Shown here: piece by piece, positions 7,031 through 15,230 of the stretch | Position numbering within the stretch: the first letter of the stretch is position 1 | Layout: the number at the start of each line of letters is the position of its first letter | DNA from: Pseudomonadota bacterium | GTDB taxonomy: Bacteria > Pseudomonadota > Gammaproteobacteria > Steroidobacterales > Steroidobacteraceae | Reading direction: 5' to 3' | Length of the DNA stretch: 64,000 nucleotides | Assembly: GCA_021843755.1 (NCBI GenBank) | Contig: JAKBWB010000003.1 | Span: 1 to 64,000, forward strand | The notes under the pieces: model-generated | The model's input: the letters and a program-made list of their open reading frames with translations, nothing else | Databases searched by the model: none | What the model was told of the DNA's origin: nothing | Position numbers and translations under genes: made by a program

Positions 7031-7966
7031 CTATCCCCCGCTCAGCAGCGCTTCGATCTCCTCTCTCCGCGGCATCGACGGCGCGGTCCCGGCGCGCGTC
7101 ACCGAGATTCCTGCCGTCGCGCACCCAAACCGAGTCGCCTCCGGCACCGAGCGCCCCTCGCTCAGCGCCGCCGCGAACCCTCCGCAAAACGCATCGCCCG
7201 CACCGGTCGTCTCCACCACCGCCCCGGAATTGAACGCCCCCACCAGCAACGCCTCCGCGCCCTCGGCGCACACCAGCGCACCCTGTGCTCCCAGTGTCAC
7301 GATCACGCACCGAGCCCCGCGCCGCCGCAGCGCCTGGGCCGCGCTCTGCGCCTGAGCCACACTCTCCACCGGCTGCCCTGTCAGCAGCGCGGCCTCACTC
7401 TCATTCGGAATCAGGAAATCCACGAGTCCCAACATCTCATCGCTCAACGCCTGCGCCGGCGCCGGATTCAAGATCGTCAGCACCCCAGCCGCCCGCGCCA
7501 GCCGCAGTCCGCGCTCCACTGTTCCCAGCGGCAACTCCAACTGTGTCAACAGCACCCCCGCCGACCGAATTGCCGCACCCACGGCGTCCACATCCGCCGC
7601 CGTCAGCGTAAAGCACGCTCCCGGCACCACGATAATCGCGTTCTCCCCGCGCGCCTCATCGATCAAAATCGCCGCCGCACCCGTCGCCACATCACAGCTC
7701 CCCACCAGCGATGCGTCGATCCCATCGGCTGCCCACGTCTCGCGCGCCAGTCTCCCAAACGCATCATCGCCCAGCCGCGAGATCATCTGCACCGCCGCTC
7801 CCGCGCGCGCCGCCGCCACCGCCTGGTTCGACCCCTTGCCTCCCGGCCCCAACGCAAAGCCGCTGCCCATGAGCGTCTCGCCCCACGCCGGCAGTCGTGT
7901 CGCACGAAACGCCAGATCGGCCACATAGCTGCCCAGCACCACAATCTTCTTTCTCATTCGGTTCAT
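7031..7966 (-). CDS. rbsK: Ribokinase (PfkB family)
   Basis: This 311-residue PfkB-family kinase phosphorylates ribose or a related sugar at the expense of ATP. The substrate-side signature GGKGSNQ is at residues 42-48 and the ATP/anion-hole motif TTGAGDAFCGGF is near residue 255. NPAPA and NESEA motifs are also as in ribokinases. The ATG at 7966 begins just before the first strand (KKIVVLGSYVADLAF); an upstream extension would overlap the permease gene and adds no domain. It lies 14 bases downstream of the sugar permease on the same strand. The pair probably imports and phosphorylates one sugar. Ribose is the likeliest substrate but not proven. Confidence 0.88.
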   Translation of the reverse strand: MNRMRKKIVVLGSYVADLAFRATRLPAWGETLMGSGFALGPGGKGSNQAVAAARAGAAVQMISRLGDDAFGRLARETWAADGIDASLVGSCDVATGAAAILIDEARGENAIIVVPGACFTLTAADVDAVGAAIRSAGVLLTQLELPLGTVERGLRLARAAGVLTILNPAPAQALSDEMLGLVDFLIPNESEAALLTGQPVESVAQAQSAAQALRRRGARCVIVTLGAQGALVCAEGAEALLVGAFNSGAVVETTGAGDAFCGGFAAALSEGRSVPEATRFGCATAGISVTRAGTAPSMPRREEIEALLSGG

Positions 7967-7980
7967 TTCTCTTCTCCGAT

Positions 7981-8961
7981 CTACCCGGCATACGCGCGCG
8001 AAATCAGCACCAGCGCCAGCAGATACGCAACGAACATCGCGGCGAGATACCCCCGTGCGCGGACATTCGCGCCACGAAACTCCTTCCAAACAAACACTCC
8101 CCACACACACGCCACCATCGGCGACGCCTGCCCGATCGCATATGAGATCGCCACGCCCACCAGGCTCGCGGCCACGAAATTAAATACCGTTCCAAGCCCC
8201 CAGATCGCTCCGCCCAGCAAGCCCAGCGCATGATAGCGACGCGGCGCGCGAAAGTAGTCCCCGGCCGCCACCGGGCTGCCCACGATCGGCCACCGCATCA
8301 ACAGCGTGTTGAAGCAGAAGCAGCACACAAAGGCGCCGAACGTCAGGAAAACCGCGGTCGTATACGGTGTCAGCGTGTGCCCATGGGTCATTGCGCGCGT
8401 CACAAACGGAGCGAAGATTCCCATCAACAGCCCCGACACCACGCAAACCACCACGCCCTTGCGCGACACCGCCTTCGTGCCCGAGCGCAGCGCCCCATAG
8501 GCCTTTCCCACCAGCACCACGGCCACCACGGCCATCAGCACGCCGAGCCCCAGCAGCGTCGCGCTGCCGCGCGGCTGGATCGCATAGCTCAGCACCACGC
8601 CTTCCACCAGCGCAATCCCGATCGAGATCGGAAACGCCACGGCCAGCCCGACGATCTCTATGCCCGCGATCAGCAGCACATTTGCAATATTGAATATGAA
8701 CCCGCCCAGCGCCGCATACACCAGATTCAGGTCATCGGCCGAATGCACATTCGCAAGAAATGCCTGCGGCCCACCCGCATAGCTGCCCATCGTGAACGCC
8801 AGCACCAGCGCGATCAAAAATATGCCCAGCGCATAGTCCCAGTAGTACAGTTCGAACCGGTAGTTCCGCGTGCCCTTGAACGTATTCGCGAACGAGCCCC
8901 AGCAGATGGTGCTCAGAATCGTCATCAGCAGTGCGACAGCAAAGGTAGAGGGAACAAACAT
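7981..8961 (-). CDS. GRP/DMT-type sugar permease
   Basis: The 326-residue protein is almost entirely hydrophobic, with about ten membrane segments. It resembles the glucose/ribose porter (GRP) branch of the drug/metabolite transporter superfamily (RhaT/GlcU-like). Motifs include ILSTICWGSFANTFK at the N-terminus, GGFIFNIANVLLI, GLAVAFPISIGIALVEG and, near the end, VWGVFVWKEFRG. The ATG at 8961 follows a good GGGAGG ribosome site in the mRNA strand, better than an ATG 30 bases upstream. It is the first gene of a two-gene operon with ribokinase, which supports uptake of a sugar, probably with a proton. Confidence 0.8.
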   Translation of the reverse strand: MFVPSTFAVALLMTILSTICWGSFANTFKGTRNYRFELYYWDYALGIFLIALVLAFTMGSYAGGPQAFLANVHSADDLNLVYAALGGFIFNIANVLLIAGIEIVGLAVAFPISIGIALVEGVVLSYAIQPRGSATLLGLGVLMAVVAVVLVGKAYGALRSGTKAVSRKGVVVCVVSGLLMGIFAPFVTRAMTHGHTLTPYTTAVFLTFGAFVCCFCFNTLLMRWPIVGSPVAAGDYFRAPRRYHALGLLGGAIWGLGTVFNFVAASLVGVAISYAIGQASPMVACVWGVFVWKEFRGANVRARGYLAAMFVAYLLALVLISRAYAG

Positions 8962-9911
8962 CGGTAGCCTCCCGTGCCGCATGACCCGCAAGCCTCAGCC
9001 GGTCGCGACAGGCGGTCATTATGCCGCATGCGACGGGAGTCGGTGTGGCGAACAGCATCGCCGGCAACGGCTCCCACGGCGCCATGGATGACCGTGAACG
9101 CGGCGCAATGCCTGTATATCGCGCCGGTTCCGCGGCGGACCCCAACGAGCAGGAGATACCCCGGGGTCCGACCGCATCCGCCCGCACGCGCCGGCTGCTG
9201 CCGACGCAGCATCGGCGCCGACCGCCGCAGGTCCCGCGCGAACCCAGTCCCTCCAAAACAGTCGGGGTGAGCGCCCTCGGGCGGCCGCCTTTGCGTAATA
9301 CAACAGCACGGTTCGCACCTCGGGATTCGCGGCCAAGGTGAGCGCGAGGCGCCCGTTGGGTGGCCCGGCAGCGGCCAGAATCGCGCTCGCAATGCGGCTG
9401 AGTTTCTTAATTCCGGCCGATGCGGGCGGCGTCAACAGCCCGCGCGCCAAGGCCCGGCGGTGCGAGCCGCAGCGGGAACTGCGGGTCCGTCACGGACCGC
9501 GCGCACTCCCGGCGGCAGCCTGCTGCTGCGCGATCGCAGCGGGCCGGTTGGGATAAGGCGAAGGGAAGCAGAAGTCTCGCGCAGCCGGCCGAATGGCAGA
9601 TTCGAGCCCATCGACGCGGGCCGCGTCGGCAGGCAGGTTCTCAATGAGCGGCTTCGTAACACGCTGGTCCGTTCGCGCACTCGCCCGTGCGATTGCCGGC
9701 ACATCACCGCCAGACACCGCGCCGTGCCCCAACGCGGCTCGCATCAGCCGGTGCGCGCCGTGTCTCGGCCCTTGCGGACCCTTGGGCCGGTTCGCGGTTC
9801 CGGGTGCGGCGGCGCTGCAGCGAGAACCGATGCTGGCGCTCTCGGCTGCGCCGCGGGCCACTTCCGGGCCGCTTGCCCGTAGTGGGCGGCGCCGTCGCAC
9901 CACATTCCCGG
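8962..9911. other. Large intergenic region, no gene recognised
   Basis: Several open frames cross this 950-base high-GC stretch on both strands, but all have arginine-rich or alanine/proline-rich composition. None shows a known motif, signal peptide or plausible ribosome site. On the minus strand around 9270-9420 there is a short segment with more natural composition (LSRIASAILAAAG, LALTLAANPEVRTVLLYY) that may be a decayed gene. The permease promoter should lie near 8962-9100. Confidence 0.45.
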
Positions 9912-10388
9912 TCAGTGAAACTCGTTGGCGATGACGTCGAGCACGACGCCGGTCGCGATCGCGGCCAGCACCGCGTTGTTGCCGACCCGCACCCAGTAGT
10001 AGCCCGGCGGGGGCGGCGCAAGGTTGTAGTAGGCCGCATCCGGAACGATGTACGCCGGAGCGCGGTAGGCGATCGGGAGCCGGTCGCCGCGCCGCCAGAT
10101 CCGGTAATAGTAGCCCGGGGGCCGCAGATACCGGCCGTCGTCGAAGTCGCCCCAGCGGCGGGCGTGCCAGCCCTCGCGCTCGTGCTCGCGGCGCCACTCG
10201 CGCCGTCCCCGCCAATCGCGGCGCGCGCGCCAGTGGCGATGATCGCGGCCTCGATCGCCCCGGTGATCGTGACGCCACTCGCGACGGTCACGGCCATCAT
10301 GATGGCCGTTCCAGTGCGGCGGGTCGGCAAGGGCCAGCGAGCCGGCAAACAGCGCCAGCAGCATGCCGGCGATGATCGTGCGTTTCAT
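9912..10388 (-). CDS. RcnB-like exported protein
   Basis: The 158-residue protein starts with a signal peptide (MKRTIIAGMLLALFAGSLALA). A strongly basic and histidine/tryptophan-rich middle follows (HWNGHHDGRDRREW and many HR, DR repeats). The C-terminal half matches the RcnB family: YYYRIWRRGDRLP, then APPPPGYYWVRVGNNAVLAAI and a hydrophobic tail. RcnB in E. coli is a periplasmic protein that modulates nickel/cobalt efflux, but many RcnB-like proteins are uncharacterised. The ATG at 10388 has GAGG eight bases upstream and begins at the signal peptide. A partial copy of its last 20 codons sits at 6130-6189. Confidence 0.75.
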   Translation of the reverse strand: MKRTIIAGMLLALFAGSLALADPPHWNGHHDGRDRREWRHDHRGDRGRDHRHWRARRDWRGRREWRREHEREGWHARRWGDFDDGRYLRPPGYYYRIWRRGDRLPIAYRAPAYIVPDAAYYNLAPPPPGYYWVRVGNNAVLAAIATGVVLDVIANEFH

Positions 10389-10663
10389 GCAAACCTCGGG
10401 TCGTGTCGCGGCTTCGAGCCGCGAGCGTAGCATCGCGCGATTTCCCTGAGCGCCAGCTGAACGGATTTGCGCGGTGCTTCACGGCCGCCCGGCCAGACGC
10501 ACCGCACGGCCGTTTCGGCCGCCGAAGCGCCGCTCCGGCCCCTGGATGCCCCGCAAGTCGGTCACAATAATGAATGAATGCAAGGCGATTCTCTGCGCCG
10601 GCGCGCCGGGCATGCCGCGCCCCCTGGCCGGGGTCGAACTGTCTCGGGACGAATATAAGGCCG

Positions 10664-10894
10664 ATGGGCCGAGGTCAGGTGTCTCCGGGAGCCCACACGG
10701 CCTCGCCTCGAACGGAACGCTCCGGCGCTACCGGAATCGGTGCCGCGCCGGATCGGCCGTGGGGCGTTCTCCTCAATGTGAGCGCGGTCTTCCTGATCGG
10801 CATGGGGCTGTACGCGATCACGACCTTCAATGTCCTCGCCAAGCCGTTCGCCACCAGGCGCGCTCGACCGAGCGTCTCGGGGGCCGGATCATGA
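10664..10894 (+). CDS. Possible small membrane protein
   Basis: This 76-residue frame contains one clear membrane-spanning stretch (GVLLNVSAVFLIGMGLYAITTF) with a short basic C-terminal tail. The N-terminal 30 residues are hydrophilic. No family is recognised and no strong ribosome site precedes the ATG at 10664. The convincing hydrophobic segment stands out among the surrounding arginine-rich spurious frames, which is the only argument for coding. Confidence 0.3.
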   Translation: MGRGQVSPGAHTASPRTERSGATGIGAAPDRPWGVLLNVSAVFLIGMGLYAITTFNVLAKPFATRRARPSVSGAGS

Positions 10895-10940
10895 ACCTGG
10901 GCCACCCGCTGAAATGCGATTCGGCGCCATCCCCGTCGGC

Positions 10941-10964
10941 ACCAAAGCTCCCACCAAAGCTCCC
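10941..10964 (+). repeat. 12-base tandem repeat, two copies
   Basis: ACCAAAGCTCCC occurs twice in direct tandem without interruption. It is upstream of the RIO kinase promoter. No function is apparent. Confidence 0.85.
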
Positions 10965-11026
10965 ACGATAGGGATGCGACCCTCCCGATTCGCGTTCGTC
11001 CCGAAGCGACCATCAACCGACCGTGC

Positions 11027-11044
11027 TATACTGACAAAGTCAGT
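11027..11044 (+). promoter_or_regulatory. -10 box overlapped by a perfect palindrome
   Basis: TATACT at 11027-11032 is a good -10 box. It overlaps a perfect inverted repeat ACTGAC-AAA-GTCAGT at 11030-11044 (six-base arms, three-base spacer). A repressor bound there would cover the -10 and start site of the RIO kinase-helicase operon, 75-90 bases upstream of the first ATG. I see no strong -35 box, consistent with an activator or weak promoter. The binding protein is unknown. Confidence 0.5.
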
Positions 11045-11118
11045 GTCCCTATCGCGCCTGCCACGCATCGATCCGAAGGCGAGCTTCGCGGACCTCAAGA
11101 ACTGGCCCACGGAGATTC

Positions 11119-11979
11119 ATGAAGGTTCCCATAGGCTTGCAGCCGCTGATCGATGACGGCGTCATTGACGAGGTCGTCCGTTCCCTGAAGAGCGGCAAGG
11201 AGGCCACCGTCTACATGGTGCGCTCGGGATCCCAGCTGCGTTGCGCGAAAATCTATCGGGACATGGCGCAGCGGAGCTTTCAGAGGCGGGCGCAGTACCA
11301 GGAGGGACGCAAAGTCCGCGGCAGCCGCGAAGGACGCGCCATGAGCCGCAACACTCGGTTTGGCCGCAGGGAACGAGAGCACGAGTGGAAGAACACCGAA
11401 GTCGATGCGCTGTACCGGCTCGACGCGGCCGGCGTACGGGTCCCGCGGCCTTTCGGGTATTTCAACGACGTGTTGATCATGGAGTTGATCACGGACCCCC
11501 TGGGAAATCCTGCGCCGCGGCTGAGCGAGGTGGAGCTGACGCCGGGTGTCGCCCTCGATCATCACGAGTTTCTCATGCGCCAGATCGTCCGCATGCTGGC
11601 CCACGGCCTCATCCATGGGGACCTCTCGGAATTCAATGTGCTGCTGGCCCCGCAAGGACCGGTCATCATCGACTTTCCCCAAGTCGTCAACGCCGCAAGC
11701 AACAATGCCGCTTTCGCAATGCTCGAGCGGGACGTCAACAACATCCGATCCACGCTCGGGCGATTCGCGCCGCAATTGCTGCAGACCGAATTCGCTCTGG
11801 AAATGTGGTCGCTGTACGAGCAGGGCGAGCTGCATCCGGACGTTCCGCTGACGGGCAGGGCCGTACGCGACGAGGCCCCGGCCAATGCCGGCAGCGTTCT
11901 GCAAGTGATCGATGACGCGCGCGAAGAGGCGGTCCGCCGCCGCCTTGGCCGCAGTGACGATCCGGGGTACTCCATATGA
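11119..11979 (+). CDS. RIO-family serine/threonine protein kinase
   Basis: The 286-residue protein is a bacterial RIO1-type atypical kinase. The nucleotide-binding loop reads LKSGKEATVY (23-32), the ATP-anchoring lysine is in CAKIY (K44), the catalytic loop is HGDLSEFN (167-174, catalytic D169) and the metal-binding motif is IIDFPQ (D185). RIO kinases in archaea and eukaryotes act in ribosomal small-subunit maturation; bacterial members are poorly understood. Its stop overlaps the ATG of a DEAD-box helicase by four bases, so the two are translationally coupled and probably act together in RNA or ribosome metabolism. The ATG at 11119 begins at the expected N-terminal helix. Confidence 0.85.
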   Translation: MKVPIGLQPLIDDGVIDEVVRSLKSGKEATVYMVRSGSQLRCAKIYRDMAQRSFQRRAQYQEGRKVRGSREGRAMSRNTRFGRREREHEWKNTEVDALYRLDAAGVRVPRPFGYFNDVLIMELITDPLGNPAPRLSEVELTPGVALDHHEFLMRQIVRMLAHGLIHGDLSEFNVLLAPQGPVIIDFPQVVNAASNNAAFAMLERDVNNIRSTLGRFAPQLLQTEFALEMWSLYEQGELHPDVPLTGRAVRDEAPANAGSVLQVIDDAREEAVRRRLGRSDDPGYSI

Positions 11980-13790
11980 GCGATGAGCACGAGACGCCCG
12001 GCTTTCGCGAGCTGGGTTTGAACGATCAGATTCTCGAGGCGCTGACGGCGGTCGGCTATGAAACGCCCACTCCGATCCAGGCGAAGACCATTCCGCTGCT
12101 TCTGTCCGGTGCCGACCTGCTGGGTCAGGCGCAGACCGGTACCGGCAAGACGGCGGCGTTCGCGTTGCCGATTCTTGCGCGCATCGATCTGCAGCTCCCC
12201 GACCCGCAAGCGCTCGTGCTCGTGCCGACGCGCGAACTCGCGATTCAAGTGGCGGAAGCCTTTCAGCGCTATTCCGCGCATCTGACCGGCTTCCACGTCC
12301 TGCCCATCTACGGCGGCCAGAGCTACGTTCCGCAGATCAAGGGCCTCAAGCGCGGCGCGCACGTGATCGTGGGCACACCCGGGCGAATCATGGACCACAT
12401 GAAACGCGGCGCGTTGAAACTCGACTCCGTGCGATTCATCGTGCTCGATGAAGGCGACGAGATGCTGCAAATGGGCTTCCTCGAGGCGATCGAGTGGGTA
12501 TTGGAGCAGGCGCCGCCGAAGCGGCAGATCGCCCTGTTCTCGGCCACCCTGCCCGCGCCGATACGCCGAATTGCACACGAGCACATGCGCGAGCCCAGAC
12601 AAATCACCATCGAGAATCGCGCCAGCACGGCGCCAAAGATCCGCCAGCGCTACTGGCTCGTGAGCGGATTGCACAAGCTCGATGCGCTCACCAGGGTCCT
12701 CGAAGCGGAGCGCTTCGAAGCGATGCTGATTTTCGTTCGGACGAAGATCGAGACGAGCGAGCTGGCCGAGCGGCTCGAGGCCCGCGGCTTCAACGTCGCT
12801 GCGCTGCACGGAGATATTCCACAGCAGCAGCGCGAGCGCACGATCGCCGCTCTGAAGAGCGGACAAGTCGACATCGTCGTAGCCACCGATGTCGCCGCCC
12901 GGGGACTCGACGTGGAGCGGATCTCCCACGTCGTCAACTTCGACATCCCCTACGACTCGCAGACCTACGTTCACCGCATCGGTCGCACCGGCCGCGCCGG
13001 GCGCAGCGGCGAGGCGATCCTGTTCGTCGCGCCGCGCGAGCGCAACATGCTGCGCATCATCGAGCGCGCAACCCGGCAGCCCATCGAGCAGATGCGCCTG
13101 CCGAGCGTCGCGGACGTCAACGAGCAGCGCATAGCCAAATTCAAGGAATCGATCTCGAACACGGTACAAGGGGGCGAAGGCAAGGTGTTCCAGCCGCTGA
13201 TCGAGCAGATCGAGCGAGAGCAGAACATCCCGGCGGTCGAGATCGCCGCGGCGCTCGCGAGCCTCCTTCAGGGCCCGACGCCGTTTCTGTTGCCCCCCAA
13301 ACCCGGCACACCGGACCAGGACGGCCTGGCCGACGGGACCGAGAAGCGATCCGCAAGCGACAGGCCCGGCGCGACGGGTGATGCCGCGCCGGCGCGCCAG
13401 CCGCGCCCGCCCCGCCGATCCAAGGGTGGTGCGCGATTCGAAACGTTCCGCATCGAAGTCGGCCACGCGCACGGCGTGCAGCCCGGAAACATCGTTGGCG
13501 CCATCGTGAACGAGGCGGGGCTGGACAGCCGCGACATCGGCCACATCGACATCCGCGAGGACCACAGTCTGATCGACCTCCCCGCCGGCATGCCTCAGGA
13601 TATTTTCGAAAATCTCCAGGCCGTACGGGTCCGCGGGACCGAATTACGCATCAGCCGCGCGCACCCCAGACCCTCGCGTTCCGAGCGCCCCCCGCGCCTC
13701 GGGGCTCAGGCCCGCCCGCCCCATCGCACCGGCGCGGCGCAACGGCACGGCCAGGCTCCCAGAGGCCGCGGCAAGCCGCCCCGCCGCTAG
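11976..13790 (+). CDS. DEAD-box RNA helicase with DbpA-type RNA-binding domain
   Basis: The 604-residue protein has all superfamily 2 helicase motifs: a Q motif around residues 10-35, motif I AQTGTGKT (52-59), PTRELA (84-89), GTPGR (133-137), motif II DEGD (158-161), SAT, and in domain 2 VATDVAARGLD and HRIGRTGRAG. A DbpA-type RNA-binding domain lies near residues 485-560 (FRIEVGHAHGVQPGNIVGAI), followed by a basic tail rich in RPPR. The order is that of DeaD/CsdA helicases, which unwind RNA in ribosome assembly and cold adaptation. Motif II has Gly in place of Ala (DEGD, not DEAD); both acidic residues are kept. It overlaps the RIO kinase stop codon by ATGA. Confidence 0.9.
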   Translation: MSDEHETPGFRELGLNDQILEALTAVGYETPTPIQAKTIPLLLSGADLLGQAQTGTGKTAAFALPILARIDLQLPDPQALVLVPTRELAIQVAEAFQRYSAHLTGFHVLPIYGGQSYVPQIKGLKRGAHVIVGTPGRIMDHMKRGALKLDSVRFIVLDEGDEMLQMGFLEAIEWVLEQAPPKRQIALFSATLPAPIRRIAHEHMREPRQITIENRASTAPKIRQRYWLVSGLHKLDALTRVLEAERFEAMLIFVRTKIETSELAERLEARGFNVAALHGDIPQQQRERTIAALKSGQVDIVVATDVAARGLDVERISHVVNFDIPYDSQTYVHRIGRTGRAGRSGEAILFVAPRERNMLRIIERATRQPIEQMRLPSVADVNEQRIAKFKESISNTVQGGEGKVFQPLIEQIEREQNIPAVEIAAALASLLQGPTPFLLPPKPGTPDQDGLADGTEKRSASDRPGATGDAAPARQPRPPRRSKGGARFETFRIEVGHAHGVQPGNIVGAIVNEAGLDSRDIGHIDIREDHSLIDLPAGMPQDIFENLQAVRVRGTELRISRAHPRPSRSERPPRLGAQARPPHRTGAAQRHGQAPRGRGKPPRR

Positions 13791-13804
13791 CCGATGCGGC
13801 GCGC

Positions 13805-14113
13805 ATGCTGCTGCGCTCCGAGGACTATTCGCCGACGATGGCGCGCGACCTTGCAGAGACGCTCGAGGCTGCGCGGGCCGCGACCGATCTGCGCATGTCA
13901 GACCATCACCTGAGCGAGGGGCAGACCGGAACACAGGCGATCACCACGCTGCCGCACGCGCTCGGCGCAGCGCTGAAGTCCATGCTGATTCCCGGCGCCA
14001 CCTCCAGCGCGATTCCCGAGCTGCAGCGCGACCCACACCTGCGCATTGCATACAAGCCCCTGGGCGCGGAGGCCCTGTTGAGCGTGGCGGACGAGTTGAT
14101 CACACGCCACTGA
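13805..14113 (+). CDS. Hypothetical protein downstream of the helicase
   Basis: This 102-residue frame begins 14 bases after the helicase stop. The sequence has moderately natural composition (DYSPTMARDLAETLEAARAATDL, then LLSVADELITRH) but no recognised domain, signal or membrane segment. No good ribosome site is seen. It may be a small co-transcribed gene or a spurious frame. Confidence 0.35.
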   Translation: MLLRSEDYSPTMARDLAETLEAARAATDLRMSDHHLSEGQTGTQAITTLPHALGAALKSMLIPGATSSAIPELQRDPHLRIAYKPLGAEALLSVADELITRH

Positions 14114-14507
14114 CGGCAGCCCGGGCGTAACGACCGCGTGCGGGCACAGCCGCCCAGATGCATCGTCCTGGCCGTACACGGCGGCGGTCCGTTCACTGGC
14201 TCGAGACGCGTCCGCAGGCCGCATGTCATGGCTGCATGCGCCGAACCGCGGTTTTTGCCGCGTTGCGGGTTTAGAGCCGTCGCGTAATGTGTCATCATGG
14301 CCGCACCGGGCTGCGCGGACGAACCCGCGGTCCGGTGACGAAACAGTCGCAAGGGCCACGTGCCGGGCAAGATCGTCGAGGGGGAGAAACGTCGCCGCAG
14401 TGCCTGCCGGGGCCAGCTGATGCGCGCCGGGAATGCGGCCGTCGGGAGCGACGGAACGTTCCGGTTGCATGCATCGAACCACCTGAGGGATTCCTGGAGT
14501 CAACAAA
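14114..14507. other. Intergenic, nothing recognised
   Basis: No convincing gene or RNA structure is seen in this 394-base stretch between the helicase operon and the exported protein at 14508. A promoter for the latter is expected near its right end. Confidence 0.45.
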
Positions 14508-15017
14508 GTGAAAAAGGCGATATGCCCGTTGATTTCGTTGACACTGGTCGTCATTGCGGCCGCGCTCGGCTTCGAGCTGTGGAGCGCGAAGCGGCCTCAC
14601 AACCCCCCCGCCCCGAGACCGCCCAGCGCGCGGACCGTGCACACCGTTGCGCAAATCGAGCTTGCGCTCGGACGCAAAGATTGGGCGAGTTCCTGCGGCG
14701 CGAGCAATCCGGATATTCTCGGCGACATGGAGACTCTGCGGGGTATCAATCTGCGCGCGTTGCCGCACGATCAACGCGAGCTGCTGCGGGACGTCGCGCA
14801 ACGCCTGGCGGGAGCGGACGCGGGCTACAGTGCGGTATTCCTGGCCACGCATCGCCCGATGGCCGACTACAGCGATCGGGCGATCGTCGGCGCGGCTGCG
14901 CAGTCGGTCACTCCGCCGCGCACGGGCCCGGCATACGCCGTGCTCGAGCAGATCTACCGCACGCTGCCGTCCATCTACAAGGAGCCGATGGACTGCTCGC
15001 ACAAGCCGGCTCAATAG
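14508..15017 (+). CDS. Membrane-anchored hypothetical protein
   Basis: The 169-residue product starts with a lysine pair and a hydrophobic segment (residues 4-24, CPLISLTLVVIAAALGFEL). A proline-rich linker (PHNPPAPRPP) and a soluble domain follow. The domain has a few conserved-looking stretches (CGASNPDILGDMETLRGIN, LLRDVAQRLAGADAGYSAV) and two Cys residues that could form a disulfide in the periplasm. No family is recognised. Start is GTG 14508, which places the anchor at the N-terminus. The gene stands alone before the PilT-like gene. Confidence 0.5.
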   Translation: MKKAICPLISLTLVVIAAALGFELWSAKRPHNPPAPRPPSARTVHTVAQIELALGRKDWASSCGASNPDILGDMETLRGINLRALPHDQRELLRDVAQRLAGADAGYSAVFLATHRPMADYSDRAIVGAAAQSVTPPRTGPAYAVLEQIYRTLPSIYKEPMDCSHKPAQ

Positions 15018-15230
15018 CGACCGATGCGAGCCTGCCTCGAGCGCTCGATGCTCGGGCTGGTTGCGGGCCCGAGGAGCATGGGCTGCGGGGTCCATCGGCC
15101 GGACGGGACCGCCGGCAGGGCCGTGGCTCGCCGCGCGCCGCGATGAAACGGTCCCCGGCCGCCGTGATAGGGTGACTCGGGGCTCGTGCCCCGTCATCCG
15201 GGTGTCGAGTAAAGGGTTCCTCGGGCTGCC

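Larger units (their letters stand above)
10389..11118. other. Intergenic region with possible small membrane ORF and promoter
   Basis: Most of this stretch has no recognisable gene. It contains the candidate small membrane frame at 10664-10894, a 12-base tandem repeat at 10941-10964 and the promoter/operator candidate at 11027-11044 for the RIO kinase operon. Nothing else is apparent. Confidence 0.5.

Noticed and set aside
6401-8233. 610-residue open frame on the plus strand
   Set aside because: It is the antisense of the NTF2-like and ribokinase genes. Its composition is Arg/Pro/His-rich without any domain, as expected for the complement of high-GC genes.
9019-9450. Minus-strand frame with LALTLAANPEVRTVLLYY
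   Set aside because: Only a short segment looks natural; the rest is Arg/Pro-rich and no start or motif supports a gene. Possibly a decayed remnant.
11562-13565. 667-residue open frame antisense to the helicase
   Set aside because: It mirrors the codon structure of the RIO kinase and helicase genes and has no motif of its own.
14360-15175. 271-residue plus-strand frame overlapping the exported protein at 14508
   Set aside because: The overlapping frame from 14508 has a clear membrane anchor; this one is Arg-rich without features.
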